Origin: Nostoc sp. FACHB-280
Lineage (GTDB): Bacteria; Cyanobacteriota; Cyanobacteriia; Cyanobacteriales; Nostocaceae
DNA length: 64,000 bases
Assembly: GCF_014697615.1 (NCBI RefSeq)
Contig: NZ_JACJSD010000003.1
Location: 1 to 64,000 of the forward strand
Direction of reading: 5' to 3'
The notes below the pieces were generated by a model. That model ran no database searches, was not told the DNA's origin, and saw only the letters and a list, made by a program, of their open reading frames with translations. Position 1 is the first letter of the stretch. Every line of letters begins with the position of its first letter. Below, piece after piece: positions 36,631 to 45,929 of the stretch. The translations under genes were made by a program, and so were the position numbers.

Positions 36631-37809
36631 ATGCAAACTCTTCCAATCAAAATTTCCGATGAAACCCTAAGAGATGGTGAACAACAAGTAGGTATTTTCT
36701 TCCCTTATGCAACTAAACACAAACTTGCCCATCTGATTGCTCAAACAGGAGTTGATGGACTTGCCATTATGCCAAGTGTTTGTGAACAAGAAGCAGAGCT
36801 AGTCAAATCCTTAGTATCAGAGGGATGGGACGATTTGATTACAGCTGATACGATGATGGGAAAAGAGTATATTGAGCAGGCGAAAAGCTGCGGCGTAAAG
36901 CGCATTATTCTTTTCCATGCTGTTTCCGATCGCTTGCTGTTTTTACGCAATCCCCAAGTTCGCCTGATGAGCGAATATCAAGGAAAAACCATTGATGACG
37001 ATATTCCATCTCATATCATCAATAAAATTCGTCAAGATGCTCTTGATGTGATTGTGGAAAATCTGCACTATGCTACACAAGTCGCCGGACTCAGAGTGGA
37101 TTTTGCGGCGGAGGATGCTTCTAGAGCCGATTTTGACTTTTTAGTGGAATGTATTCGCTCGTGCAGTCCTTATATTGAACACTTCTTACTGTGTGATACT
37201 GTGGGGGTTTTGAGTCCAGAAAAGAGTTATATCTGGGTTAACGACTTGCTGCAATCTACAACAGGGGTAGCATTGGGAGTACATTATCACAACGATATGG
37301 GCTTGGCTCTAGAAAATACTCTCCAGTCTCTGATGGCAGGGGCAATTTTAGTATCGGGGACATTTTGTGGTTTGGGGGAGCGAGCCGGAAATGTTGCACT
37401 GGAGCAAGTATTAAATGGTTTACGAGTCCGTTTTGGCATTGAAGTTGAGGGTATCGATTACGATGCTGTAGCCGCAGTGACTAATTACATCGAGCAGATG
37501 GGGATTCGTCCTGCACCCCCCTATTCTCAAACTGCACAACGTCACGAATCTGGTATTCATGTTAATTCTTTGTTTCGTGACTCCAAAAGCTATGCCATCT
37601 TTCCCCACAATAGGATAGATGTTGTATTTGGCAAATGGAGCGGAGTCAGTAATTTCCAATATCTATTTGAAAAGCATCTGCAAAATCCACAACCCAGACA
37701 AAAGTATGAGAAAATGCGTTCTGTCATCAAATCATTGGCCGCGGAACAAGAACGCTATTTTACAGCCAACGAAGTATTAAAACTATGGAAAGATGGTATC
37801 TTTGAATAG
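36631..37809 (+). CDS. hphA: HphA, isopropylmalate synthase-like enzyme
   Basis: About 392 residues from the ATG at 36631 (an upstream TTG at 36607 is less likely). It is a DRE-TIM barrel acyltransferase of the isopropylmalate/homocitrate synthase class: SDETLRDGEQQVGI at the N-terminus, VDFAAEDASRADFDF, HYHNDMGLALENTLQSLMAGA with the metal-binding HxH-like motif, and FCGLGERAGNVALEQVL. At this length it lacks the LeuA regulatory C-terminal domain, as expected for a secondary-metabolism enzyme. It should condense acetyl-CoA with phenylpyruvate or 4-hydroxyphenylpyruvate, the first step to homophenylalanine or homotyrosine. It lies 65 bases after aptD and 236 bases before aptE, more than 20 kb from its pathway partners hphB and hphCD. 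Confidence 0.87.
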   Translation: MQTLPIKISDETLRDGEQQVGIFFPYATKHKLAHLIAQTGVDGLAIMPSVCEQEAELVKSLVSEGWDDLITADTMMGKEYIEQAKSCGVKRIILFHAVSDRLLFLRNPQVRLMSEYQGKTIDDDIPSHIINKIRQDALDVIVENLHYATQVAGLRVDFAAEDASRADFDFLVECIRSCSPYIEHFLLCDTVGVLSPEKSYIWVNDLLQSTTGVALGVHYHNDMGLALENTLQSLMAGAILVSGTFCGLGERAGNVALEQVLNGLRVRFGIEVEGIDYDAVAAVTNYIEQMGIRPAPPYSQTAQRHESGIHVNSLFRDSKSYAIFPHNRIDVVFGKWSGVSNFQYLFEKHLQNPQPRQKYEKMRSVIKSLAAEQERYFTANEVLKLWKDGIFE

Positions 37810-38045
37810 TCTATTGTGTGAATTGACAACTTAGAATTCCGAATAGTTAGAGACTGAGAAAAACAGTAGCTCAAACTTGAGTTGATTGCCAATTATAGTT
37901 GGTTATTTCTGTGTATTAATACAGGAATATCTTTTAATTTTGTTGGCGTAGCCTGGGCTTTTGCTGACAAACTATTTATACATTGATTAGCCTTTTTTAG
38001 TGTTCTCTGTTATCTACCTCAAAAGACTAAAATAATTTTTTTCAG

Positions 38046-40070
38046 ATGCAAGCGACAACTGTTATTAATAAATCCGCAAATCATAATCCTGCTCCGGATA
38101 CTAATCAATTTTGGAAAAATTTCCAAAATACTATCAGTCCTTACTGGTATCCCACAGAGGCAAATGGTAGAGCCTTTTCCGATGTAATTCGCACATGGGG
38201 GATGCTGATTCTCCTGGTCTTATTAATCCTTGCACTCGTGGGCGTAACTGTTTTTAATAGTTTTGTCAATCGCTTTTTGCTTGATGTTATTACTAAAGAA
38301 AAAGATTTAAAGAAGTTTACGGATATATTGTTGCTTTATGGCGGTGCTTTAGTTTCGGTAACAATTTTAGTCGGATTTTCTAAATATGTGAGAAAGCAGA
38401 TTGCTCTTGATTGGTATCAATGGCTCAATAATCATATTTTATCAAAATATTTAAGCAATCGTGCCTATTATAAAATAAACTTTAAATCTGATGTTAATAA
38501 TCCAGATCAACAAATAGCGCAAGAAATTGAGCCTTTAACCAGCAATGTTATGAGCTTTTCAGCTACATTGCTAGAAAAAATTATAGAAATGACAGCTTTT
38601 TTAATCATTCTCTGGATACTGTCTCCATTTGTAGCAATTGCTTTAGTCTGTTATACTATTGTCGGTAATTTAATTGCTCTTTATTTAGCTCAACAACTAA
38701 ATAAAATTAAACAAGAAGAACTAGAATTTACAGCAGACTATACATATAGCTTAACTCATGTTCGTAATCACGCTGAATCAATCGCTTTTTTCCAGGGGGA
38801 AGACCAAGAATCAAATATTATTCAGCGTAGATTTAATAAAATTATTCAAGGTGTGAAACATAGAATTAATTGGGAGAGAAGTCAGGATATTTTTAATCGA
38901 GGATATCAGTCCGTTATTCAAATATTTCCATTTATAGTATTCGGGCCTTTACAGATTAAGGGAGAAATTGATTTTGGGGAAATTGCCCAAGCTAGTTTAG
39001 CTTGTAATCTATTTGCCAATGCAATGGCAGAATTAATCAGAGAATTTGCAACTTCAGGACGTTTTTCCAGTTACATTGAACGTTTAGCTGGACTATTGGA
39101 AGGGTTAACAGTTGCAACTGAACAACCAGAAAATGTTAGTACGATTAAGACAGTAGAAGAAAAAAGACTAGCTTTTGAGAATGTGACTTTACAGACTCCC
39201 AATTATGAACAGGTAATTGTCGAAGATTTGTCTGTATCTGTTCAACCTGGAGAGGGTGTATTGATTGTTGGCCCTAGTGGTCGAGGGAAAAGTTCTTTAT
39301 TGAGAGCGATCGCCGGTTTATGGAATGCAGGAACTGGTCGTGTAGTGAGACCTCCTCTAGAAGACGTATTGTTTTTACCTCAACGTCCTTACATCATTTT
39401 AGGAACTTTGCGTGAACAGTTACTCTATCCCCATACAAAACAGGGAATGAGCGATCGCGAACTAGAAGCAGTTTTACAACAAGTTAATCTGCAAAACTTA
39501 ATCAGTCGAGTAGATAATTTTGATACAGAACTTCCTTGGGAAAATATTCTGTCATTAGGAGAACAACAACGTCTAACATTCGCACGTTTGTTAGTAAGTC
39601 ATCCTCGCTTCACGATATTAGATGAAGCAACGAGTGCTTTAGATTTAAAAAATGAAGCAAGTTTATATCAACAGTTACAAGCAACAAAAACCACATTTAT
39701 TAGCGTTGGACACCGAGAAAGTTTATTTGATTATCATCAATGGGTTCTAGAACTGACACAGGATTCTAGTTGGCGGCTTTTGACTGTACAAGATTATCGC
39801 AATCAAAAAACAGTTCCTAGCAATTCTCCAGAAAATGTTGTGATTACTACAGACAGCTTACCTAATGATGAATATCGCAGCCCATCAAAAATATTGCCGC
39901 AAAATTTTACCAATGAAGGACTTTCTCATAAACAAATGAGCGAATTCACCTCATACACTATTAGTACTATTAGAAGTAAGGCAAGCAAAGGAGATACTAT
40001 TACGGCTCAAGATGGCTTTACCTACCGCTATGACAAAGATCCTCGTGTTCTGAAATGGATTAGAGTTTAA
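38046..40070 (+). CDS. aptE: AptE, ABC exporter (SbmA/YddA-like half transporter)
   Basis: A 674-residue fused permease-ATPase. The N-terminal half has several membrane segments and the pattern of the ABC_membrane_2 (SbmA/YddA/ABCD) family, including DYTYSLTHVRNHAESIAFFQGE. The ATPase at about 375-575 has Walker A GPSGRGKSS, signature LSLGEQQR (Leu-Ser-Leu-Gly rather than LSGG), Walker B FTILDEATSALD and switch His in SVGHRES. It probably works as a homodimer in the cytoplasmic membrane, exporting the finished peptide, as proposed for AptE in anabaenopeptin clusters. A polar C-terminal tail of about 75 residues, ending in a Tyr/Arg-rich motif, goes beyond the usual ATPase end and has no function I recognise. 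It is the last gene of the cluster; a MITE-like element begins 5 bases after its stop. Confidence 0.9.
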   Translation: MQATTVINKSANHNPAPDTNQFWKNFQNTISPYWYPTEANGRAFSDVIRTWGMLILLVLLILALVGVTVFNSFVNRFLLDVITKEKDLKKFTDILLLYGGALVSVTILVGFSKYVRKQIALDWYQWLNNHILSKYLSNRAYYKINFKSDVNNPDQQIAQEIEPLTSNVMSFSATLLEKIIEMTAFLIILWILSPFVAIALVCYTIVGNLIALYLAQQLNKIKQEELEFTADYTYSLTHVRNHAESIAFFQGEDQESNIIQRRFNKIIQGVKHRINWERSQDIFNRGYQSVIQIFPFIVFGPLQIKGEIDFGEIAQASLACNLFANAMAELIREFATSGRFSSYIERLAGLLEGLTVATEQPENVSTIKTVEEKRLAFENVTLQTPNYEQVIVEDLSVSVQPGEGVLIVGPSGRGKSSLLRAIAGLWNAGTGRVVRPPLEDVLFLPQRPYIILGTLREQLLYPHTKQGMSDRELEAVLQQVNLQNLISRVDNFDTELPWENILSLGEQQRLTFARLLVSHPRFTILDEATSALDLKNEASLYQQLQATKTTFISVGHRESLFDYHQWVLELTQDSSWRLLTVQDYRNQKTVPSNSPENVVITTDSLPNDEYRSPSKILPQNFTNEGLSHKQMSEFTSYTISTIRSKASKGDTITAQDGFTYRYDKDPRVLKWIRV

Positions 40071-40075
40071 TAATC

Positions 40076-40189
40076 TAGGACTTACGTAAAAATTGCTAAA
40101 AACCCGCAGGGTACCGCCAATTCACATGAGAATCAAAGTCTTCCTGTAGGGTAAAATGCCAAGGAATCGTAGAATCTGCGTAAGTCCTA
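40076..40189. mobile_element. MITE-like element with 13-bp terminal inverted repeats
   Basis: A 114-bp non-coding element bounded by TAGGACTTACGTA and TGCGTAAGTCCTA, which are inverted repeats with one mismatch. It has no open frame, so it would depend on a transposase elsewhere. It begins 5 bases after the aptE stop, marking the right edge of the peptide cluster. A matching single terminus (TGCGTAAGTCCTA) occurs alone at 63954-63966. Confidence 0.75.
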
Positions 40190-40341
40190 AATTTGCTGAT
40201 GTGAATATGCTTCTGCACAATCGCCAATAGCTTGTCACTGTAAATCACTCATAACGTATGATTTCAAGCATCAAGTTGCCGTTGCGGCAAAGATATACTT
40301 TAAATCACAAGACCAATAATTAGTCACTGTACATTAGGACA

Positions 40342-40415
<74 letters not shown>

Positions 40416-40477
40416 TTAACCACACAATCGTCGATGATAGCGCATATTTTTTATATAGTCAAGCACTAGAATATTTT

Positions 40478-41563
40478 TTATAAATCAACTTGTTTTCTGG
40501 TACTGGCTAACTCAGTGGCTAATTGGATTGCGGCTTTCATACTGGTGGAGTCAGCAATTCCTTTACCTGCAATATCAAATGCTGTACCGTGGTCAGGTGA
40601 AGTCCGCACAAATGGTAAACCAATGGAAGTATTAACGGCGCGGTCAAAGGCCATAAGTTTGACAGGAATTAAGCCTTGGTCGTGGTAAAGTGCCAGGTAA
40701 GCATCGGCTGGATGATTTATGGAAGAGTTGCCATACCAAGCTTGACCAGGTTTCACCCACATTGTATCGGGAGGAATTGGCCCTTCTAAGAGCAATTGAG
40801 GGTGTTTTTGCTGTTCTTGTTTGATCCAAGGAATCAACCAATCGAGTTCTTCAGTTCCTAGTTGTCCTTGTTCGCCACTGTGGGGATTTAACCCGGCGAT
40901 CGCAATTCTGGGTTTACTAATACCAAAATCTGTTTGTAAGCACTCTACCAATAAATCTAGTTTTTGGCTGAGTAATTGAGGTGTGAGTGTATCTGCTACT
41001 TGGCGCAGGGGAATATGTGTCGTAGCTAACAGGGTGCGGATTGTCCAAGCAGTGTAAGGCGATCGCGCTACAAATAACATCCCGTATCGCTCTACATTTG
41101 ATTTTTCTGCCAACAGTTCTGTTTGACCTGGATAATTATAACCTGCGGCTTTCCAAGCCGATTTTGCAATGGGCGCTGTGACTATACCATCAAATTCACC
41201 TGCTAATGTTTGGGCGATCGCATATTCCATATAAGCAAAACTCGCCGCACCACTCACCCCATTACCCACACCTGGAACAATTTCATTTAGATTTTGATGC
41301 AACGGCACATCAATAACTTTTAAGCTGTTGGGATTTGCCAACGCAACTAAATTACCCGATAAATTTAATTGGTCATAAGTCTGCACTAACCAATCTTGAT
41401 TTCCTACTACCGTGACATCACAATTTTGAGTTACTTCTGGATCAGCTAAAGCTTTTAAGATGACTTCTGTCCCAATTCCGGCGGGATCTCCCAATGTCAG
41501 TGCTAATCGAGGCCGAATTGCTTTGTGTGATTTTGCTATGAGTGTTGACTCGCTTTGATACAT
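40478..41563 (-). CDS. pdxA: 4-hydroxythreonine-4-phosphate dehydrogenase PdxA
   Basis: A 361-residue PdxA. It shows [20 protein letters not shown] at the N-terminus, [18 protein letters not shown], the metal-binding His in [27 protein letters not shown], and [13 protein letters not shown] with [19 protein letters not shown] near the end. The enzyme oxidises 4-phosphohydroxy-L-threonine with NAD in the cytoplasm during pyridoxal phosphate synthesis by the DXP-dependent route. Length is slightly above the usual 330-345 residues because of a short polar N-terminal extension; the true start may be a few codons downstream. It is divergent from petM and appears to be transcribed alone. Confidence 0.95.
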   Translation of the reverse strand: MYQSESTLIAKSHKAIRPRLALTLGDPAGIGTEVILKALADPEVTQNCDVTVVGNQDWLVQTYDQLNLSGNLVALANPNSLKVIDVPLHQNLNEIVPGVGNGVSGAASFAYMEYAIAQTLAGEFDGIVTAPIAKSAWKAAGYNYPGQTELLAEKSNVERYGMLFVARSPYTAWTIRTLLATTHIPLRQVADTLTPQLLSQKLDLLVECLQTDFGISKPRIAIAGLNPHSGEQGQLGTEELDWLIPWIKQEQQKHPQLLLEGPIPPDTMWVKPGQAWYGNSSINHPADAYLALYHDQGLIPVKLMAFDRAVNTSIGLPFVRTSPDHGTAFDIAGKGIADSTSMKAAIQLATELASTRKQVDL

Positions 41564-41824
41564 AAGGCTAATTTATCTCGATTTGTGATGGAATTGGCTT
41601 GATCCCGCAATCGTCGGGATTAACCATCAAACTAGTTTAGAATTGTTTACACAGGTCTAATTCAACGGTAGCTGTTGAGTAACTTCAGTCTATCTGGGGT
41701 CATTGGTAAAAGTAAAACTTCTACTCCTGATTTACCAGATGACAACAAACAGCCCAAATTATATGCAATCTAAAGGTTAGCCTTTAGAATTATGACAAAC
41801 GATTCACAAAGGAGACACACAACA

Positions 41825-41929
41825 ATGGGTGGCGAAATTTTCAGTACAGCTTTTCTGGCTTTTAGTTTAATCTTCGTGGGTTGGGCTTTAGGTGCTTTAT
41901 TGCTGAAAATTCAGGGTGCAGAAGAATAA
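41825..41929 (+). CDS. petM: Cytochrome b6f complex subunit PetM
   Basis: A 34-residue single-helix membrane protein, the small subunit VII of the cytochrome b6f complex in thylakoids. The start [15 protein letters not shown] and the end [13 protein letters not shown] match the conserved cyanobacterial PetM almost throughout. AAAGGAG lies about 14 bases before the ATG. A bulged hairpin with a T tract follows the stop, so it is probably a monocistronic transcript. It is easily missed because of its length. Confidence 0.95.
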   Translation: MGGEIFSTAFLAFSLIFVGWALGALLLKIQGAEE

Positions 41930-41951
41930 TCTCTCTGAAGTCTGAAAAAAT

Positions 41952-41985
41952 AGCGTGTCCGGACAACGGACAACGCTGTTTTCTT
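41952..41985 (+). terminator. Rho-independent terminator after petM
   Basis: AGCGTGTCCG pairs with CGGACAACGCT (ten pairs with one bulged A) around a GACAA loop, followed by GTTTTCTT. It starts 23 bases after the petM stop and points the right way. Confidence 0.8.
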
Positions 41986-42091
41986 AGTTTTCAGGTATTA
42001 ATTAATTTCTAAGAAAAGTGTAAACTTTTGTTTACGGATATAATTCTGTTAAGATTCTTTTCATAAAACATTAAGATTTAATACAGCCCTC

Positions 42092-43081
42092 ATGACATTA
42101 CTAATAGTCGGTGCCACTGGCACCTTAGGAAGACAAGTGGCTCGTCGTGCGATCGATGAGGGGTATAAAGTGCGTTGTCTTGTCCGCAGTAGTAAAAAAG
42201 CGGCGTTTCTCAAAGAGTGGGGTGCGGAACTCGTTCTCGGAGATTTGTGTTACCCCGAAACCCTACCAGCCGCACTAGAAGGAGTCACCGCAATTATTGA
42301 TGCGGCTACCTCCCGTGCCACCGATTCTTTAACAATCAAGCAGGTAGACTGGGAAGGGCAAGTAGCCTTAATTCAAGCGGCCAAAGCGGCAGGTGTGGAA
42401 CGTTTTATTTTCTTCTCTATAATTGATGCCGAAAAATATCCAGAAGTACCCCTAATGGAAATTAAGCGGTGTACAGAATTATTTTTAGCTGAATCTGGAC
42501 TCAATTACACAGTTTTACGTTTAGCTGGCTTTATGCAAGGGTTAATCGGTCAATATGGCATCCCGATTTTAGAAGCACAACCAGTGTGGGTAACTGGCGA
42601 GTCATCACCCATTGCTTATATGGATACTCAAGACATTGCGAAATTTGCTGTGCGGGCTTTGAGTGTACCAGCCACAGAAAAAAAAGCTTTCCCGGTTGTT
42701 GGCACTCGTGCTTGGAGTGCAGAAGAAATTATTAGCTTGTGTGAACGCTTGTCTGGCAAAGATGCTAAAGTCACAAGAATGCCGTTAAATTTATTGCGGA
42801 CTGTGCGCCGATGTGTCCGCTTCTTTCAGTGGGGATGGAATGTGGCAGACAGACTGGCGTTTACTGAAGTTTTAGCCAGTGGCAGACCATTAAACGCCCC
42901 AATGGATGAAGTATATCAAGTTTTTGGTTTAAATCAACAAGAAACAACGACTCTCGAAGTTTATCTACAAGAGTATTTCAGTAGAATTATGAAAAAGCTC
43001 AAAGAGCTAAACTACGAAAAAACCAAGACCAAAAAGCAAAAAGACAAACGATCGCCATTTAAAAAAGTTAATAGTCAATAG
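42092..43081 (+). CDS. ycf39: Ycf39/HCF244-like NmrA-family protein
   Basis: A 329-residue atypical short-chain dehydrogenase. The N-terminal Rossmann motif VGATGTLGRQVARRA binds a dinucleotide, followed by VRCLVRSSKKAAFLKEWGAELVLGDL and the conserved AAGVERFIFFSI. The catalytic YxxxK of classical SDRs is absent, as in the NmrA group. Cyanobacterial Ycf39 forms a complex with HliD-type proteins and helps deliver chlorophyll during photosystem II reaction-centre assembly. The C-terminus is Lys-rich and low in complexity (KKLKELNYEKTKTKKQKDKR). Its place after petM supports a photosynthesis role. Confidence 0.88.
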   Translation: MTLLIVGATGTLGRQVARRAIDEGYKVRCLVRSSKKAAFLKEWGAELVLGDLCYPETLPAALEGVTAIIDAATSRATDSLTIKQVDWEGQVALIQAAKAAGVERFIFFSIIDAEKYPEVPLMEIKRCTELFLAESGLNYTVLRLAGFMQGLIGQYGIPILEAQPVWVTGESSPIAYMDTQDIAKFAVRALSVPATEKKAFPVVGTRAWSAEEIISLCERLSGKDAKVTRMPLNLLRTVRRCVRFFQWGWNVADRLAFTEVLASGRPLNAPMDEVYQVFGLNQQETTTLEVYLQEYFSRIMKKLKELNYEKTKTKKQKDKRSPFKKVNSQ

Positions 43082-43213
43082 TCAATCGTGCTGAGTAAAA
43101 AATGCTAGTCCCTAGCCTCTAGTCTCTAGCCTCTTTTTGACTTTTGCTCATGGACTCAAAATATGTCAGGATTACATAGTACAAAGCATCGCTAAAAGTT
43201 TGGATATTTGAAT

Positions 43214-44131
43214 GTGCCGAAAGCAGGCATTATCTACAATGATTTAAAACCGGTAGCTAGTCGCATCGCTATCGAACTAGAAGAGAAAATCACCGCTGCG
43301 GGTTGGGATGTATGTGTCACCAGTAGCATCGGTGGAATACTGGGCTATGCTAATCCCGAAAGTCCTGTATGCCACACTCCGGTTGATGTTTTAACACCCC
43401 CTGGGTTTGACTCAGACATGAAGTTTGCAGTTGTCCTGGGAGGAGACGGTACTGTTTTAGCTGCATCTCGTCAAGTTGCACCACTGGGTATTCCTTTGTT
43501 AACGGTGAATACCGGTCACATGGGGTTTTTGACAGAAGCTTATCTTAATCAACTCCCCCAAGCCTTGGAACAAGCAATGGCGGGTGAGTATGAAATTGAA
43601 GAACGGGCAATGCTGACTGTTAAGGTATTGCGAGGAGAGTCGGTTCTCTGGGAAGCCCTGTGCTTGAATGAAATGGTGCTGCATCGAGAACCGTTAACTA
43701 GTATGTGTCATTTTGAAATTGCTATTGGTCGGCACGCGCCAGTAGATATTGCCGCCGATGGCATAATTGTTTCGACACCTACAGGTTCTACGGCTTATTC
43801 CCTCAGTGCAGGCGGCCCCGTAGTCACTCCTGGGATACCAGCTTTACAGTTAGTACCGATTTGTCCGCATTCCTTAGCTTCTAGGGCTTTGGTGTTCCCA
43901 GATACGGAGACTGTCAATATTTATCCGGTCAATATTCCGCGTTTGGTGATGGTAGTCGATGGCAATGGTGGGTGTTATGTGTTTTCGGAAGATCGAGTAT
44001 ATTTAGAGCGATCGCAATATAGTGTCCGATTTATTCGTCTACAACCGCCAGAGTTTTTCCGCATCTTACGCGAAAAACTCGGCTGGGGTCTACCCCATAT
44101 CGCCAAACCCACCTCTGTGGAATTACCGTAA
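43214..44131 (+). CDS. nadK: NAD kinase
   Basis: About 305 residues from the GTG at 43214, which gives the usual PKAGIIYND start of cyanobacterial homologues; a TTG two codons upstream is the alternative. It phosphorylates NAD to NADP in the cytoplasm. Motifs: [11 protein letters not shown] (the GGDGT ATP site), [37 protein letters not shown], and [16 protein letters not shown]. Length is normal. It lies 132 bases after the ycf39-like gene on the same strand. Confidence 0.94.
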   Translation: MPKAGIIYNDLKPVASRIAIELEEKITAAGWDVCVTSSIGGILGYANPESPVCHTPVDVLTPPGFDSDMKFAVVLGGDGTVLAASRQVAPLGIPLLTVNTGHMGFLTEAYLNQLPQALEQAMAGEYEIEERAMLTVKVLRGESVLWEALCLNEMVLHREPLTSMCHFEIAIGRHAPVDIAADGIIVSTPTGSTAYSLSAGGPVVTPGIPALQLVPICPHSLASRALVFPDTETVNIYPVNIPRLVMVVDGNGGCYVFSEDRVYLERSQYSVRFIRLQPPEFFRILREKLGWGLPHIAKPTSVELP

Positions 44132-44160
44132 TGGTCAATGGTTAATAGTTGAGGACTGAG

Positions 44161-44243
44161 GCACCAAGATTGTCTGTGAAGACTGAGTATAGGGGTGAAA
44201 GGGTATGGGGTGTAAGCGTTTGAGATACATACACCCTTACACC
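44161..44243 (-). repeat. 83-bp dispersed repeat family A, copy 1
   Basis: The reverse complement of this stretch aligns over 83 bases, without gaps and with about nine mismatches, to 63874-63956. It is non-coding, with gggtgtaa-type runs and a conserved end reading cacagacaatcttggtgc. It lies just after the NAD kinase gene. Confidence 0.85.
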
Positions 44244-44403
44244 CCTATACCCATGATCAATAGACAACCTTCACCTGAGTCAAAATTGTTTCTTTGGGTT
44301 TTTTCCCGAATTACTGGTTTATAAATAGAATTAAAAAGCAAAGTTATCGCCAAGTGCTGATACCAATTCACGAAATTACTGATACAAATCACTTCCTCTG
44401 CAC

Positions 44404-44449
44404 ACGCCAGTTTGCTCAAGTCGGGAGACCCGCCCATGCAACTGGCTCC
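44404..44449 (+). repeat. 46-bp repeat shared with the aptA insertion
   Basis: Matches 18809-18854 inside aptA at 44 of 46 bases, in the same orientation. It begins acgccagtttgctcaag and ends gcaactggctcc; the inverted ccagt/actgg ends could form a hairpin. A shortened relative occurs near 63013-63032. Confidence 0.85.
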
Positions 44450-44547
44450 TCTGCTCCCTCTGCTTGCCTGTGTGTATCATTTTGAAAGTGAAATGGTATG
44501 AGTGCTACTCCTGTTGACCATTGACCATTGACTTTTGACTAAAATTT

Positions 44548-45234
44548 ATGACAGTTGCTCACAGTCCCTGTGTGTTGGTGATTGAAACTGATGAAAGCCT
44601 TGCAAATCAGCTATCTTCTGATTTACAAGAAGCTGGTTATGATGCGATTTTAGCCCACGATGCCGCCAGTGGTTTGCAATATAGCCGTGATTGTCAACCT
44701 GCTTTAATTGTTTTAGACCGGATGTTGGCAGGTGAATCTGGACTATCCTTGTGTAAAAATATCAGAAGTACTGGGATGCGTTCTCCAGTGCTGGTTTTAA
44801 TGGCGCGAGATACCGTTGATGACCGTGTAGCTTGTCTAGAAGCTGGCGCTGATGATTATATTCTCAAACCTTACCGCCCAGAAGAATTTTTAAAGCTAAT
44901 TCGCCTGTATTTAAAACCTGATATTGATACAACAGAACAGTTGCGTTTTGGGGATTTAGTTTTAGATATTTCAACCCGCCGCGCTATTCAAAATGGCAGG
45001 GTAATTGATTTAACGATGAAAGAATTTGAGTTATTGAAGTTTTTAATGGAACATCCCCGTGAAGTATTAACCCGCGAACAAATATTAGAAAATGTGTGGG
45101 GTTACGACTTTATGGGTGAGTCAAATGTGATTGAAGTTTATATTCGTTATCTGCGCCTGAAAATTGAAGATGAAGGTCAAAAACGCCTGATTCAAACAGT
45201 GCGGGGTGTGGGATATGTCTTGCGAGAATCTTAG
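44548..45234 (+). CDS. nblR: OmpR-family response regulator, NblR-like
   Basis: A 228-residue response regulator. The receiver spans 1-120 with phosphoacceptor Asp57 and Lys107 (DDYILKPYRPEEF), though the acidic pocket is partly altered (ETDE where DD is usual). The winged-helix DNA-binding domain spans about 130-227 with LTMKEFELLKFLMEHPREVLTREQILENVWGYDF and a recognition helix in SNVIEVYIRYLRLKIE. Overall pattern matches NblR, which controls phycobilisome degradation and survival under nutrient or high-light stress in cyanobacteria. No partner kinase is adjacent. Other OmpR-type cyanobacterial regulators are similar, so the symbol is less sure than the family. A dispersed repeat starts 2 bases after its stop. 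Confidence 0.78.
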   Translation: MTVAHSPCVLVIETDESLANQLSSDLQEAGYDAILAHDAASGLQYSRDCQPALIVLDRMLAGESGLSLCKNIRSTGMRSPVLVLMARDTVDDRVACLEAGADDYILKPYRPEEFLKLIRLYLKPDIDTTEQLRFGDLVLDISTRRAIQNGRVIDLTMKEFELLKFLMEHPREVLTREQILENVWGYDFMGESNVIEVYIRYLRLKIEDEGQKRLIQTVRGVGYVLRES

Positions 45235-45235
45235 A

Positions 45236-45347
45236 TAGAGCAGTAGCCAATTTGCTTAGGACATAGATAAATAATAAAACTGAGACAGCACAAAGCTTTT
45301 AACCCTGTCACCTGTCACCTGTCACCTATTGCCTGTCCCCTGCTATA
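45236..45347 (-). repeat. Dispersed MITE-like repeat family B, copy 1
   Basis: About 112 bases whose reverse complement matches 53158-53262 along its length: tagcaggggacag, then caataggtgacaggtgacag, then tttattatttatctatgtcctaa, then gctactgctc. The ends are short inverted repeats of the TATAGCAG type, here slightly decayed at one side. It begins 2 bases after the nblR-like stop. Confidence 0.8.
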
Positions 45348-45369
45348 ATTCGGAATTTGGTGACGCAGC

Positions 45370-45645
45370 CTAAATTTCTCTGGGTTCGGCTGATTTCATC
45401 CGTTCTTCGCCAACTTCTGCCCTAGCTTCAGCAATGATATCGTCCCAGACTTCGCTGACTTCTGCGATCGCAGCTTTGCTCTGTTCATAGAACAATATTC
45501 CTTTTTTCACAACTGCTTTGGCCACTGGTCTACCAACACCAGCTACCACTGGCAACAATACAGGCACCAGCACAACCCCAACAATACCTGTAACTCCTAA
45601 TCCTTCCGCTAAATCTCCAAGGTCTGGTAAAAGTTTTATCGACAT
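45370..45645 (-). CDS. DUF5132-type small protein
   Basis: A 91-residue protein. A hydrophobic segment (VTGIVGVVLVPVLLPVVAG, about 18-36) is followed by GRPVAKAVVKKGILFYEQSKAAIAEVSEVWDDIIAEARAE, the pattern of DUF5132 proteins, and a charged tail. Function is unknown; members are often membrane-associated. A strong GGAGGTG site lies about 8 bases before the ATG, supporting expression. It lies between the nblR-like gene and ndhH. Confidence 0.78.
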   Translation of the reverse strand: MSIKLLPDLGDLAEGLGVTGIVGVVLVPVLLPVVAGVGRPVAKAVVKKGILFYEQSKAAIAEVSEVWDDIIAEARAEVGEERMKSAEPREI

Positions 45646-45929
45646 AATATGTTCACCTCCCTGGTTTTCCTCAATTTATTTTAATTCTTTTTTGTTAATA
45701 CTCAGGCAAATCAGCTTTCAGTTGCAAAGTAATGTAACAGAGGCCAAGAGGCTAGTAGAGGTCGGTGTAAATAAACAGATCATTAAGAAATTGCTAAAAG
45801 GCTTGTAGTATCGTTATTCTTTTTTTCCTTTTGCCTTTTTACTTTTGCCTTGTTGTACTAGTTTTATTACTCTGAATATTACTTGGTGTGTTTGGGCAGG
45901 CAAAATGCCTACCCTACAAGAATCATCGC

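Larger units (their letters stand above)
44132..44547. other. Repeat-rich intergenic region
   Basis: 416 bases between the NAD kinase and nblR-like genes. It holds the 83-bp dispersed repeat at 44161-44243, the 46-bp element at 44404-44449 also found inside aptA, and ttgaccattgac-type short repeats just before the nblR-like start. Short open frames here run through the repeats and are not considered genes. Confidence 0.6.

Noticed and set aside
44294-44485. 63-codon open frame in the nadK-nblR gap
   Set aside because: It runs straight through the 46-bp dispersed repeat and part of its peptide is simply that repeat translated.
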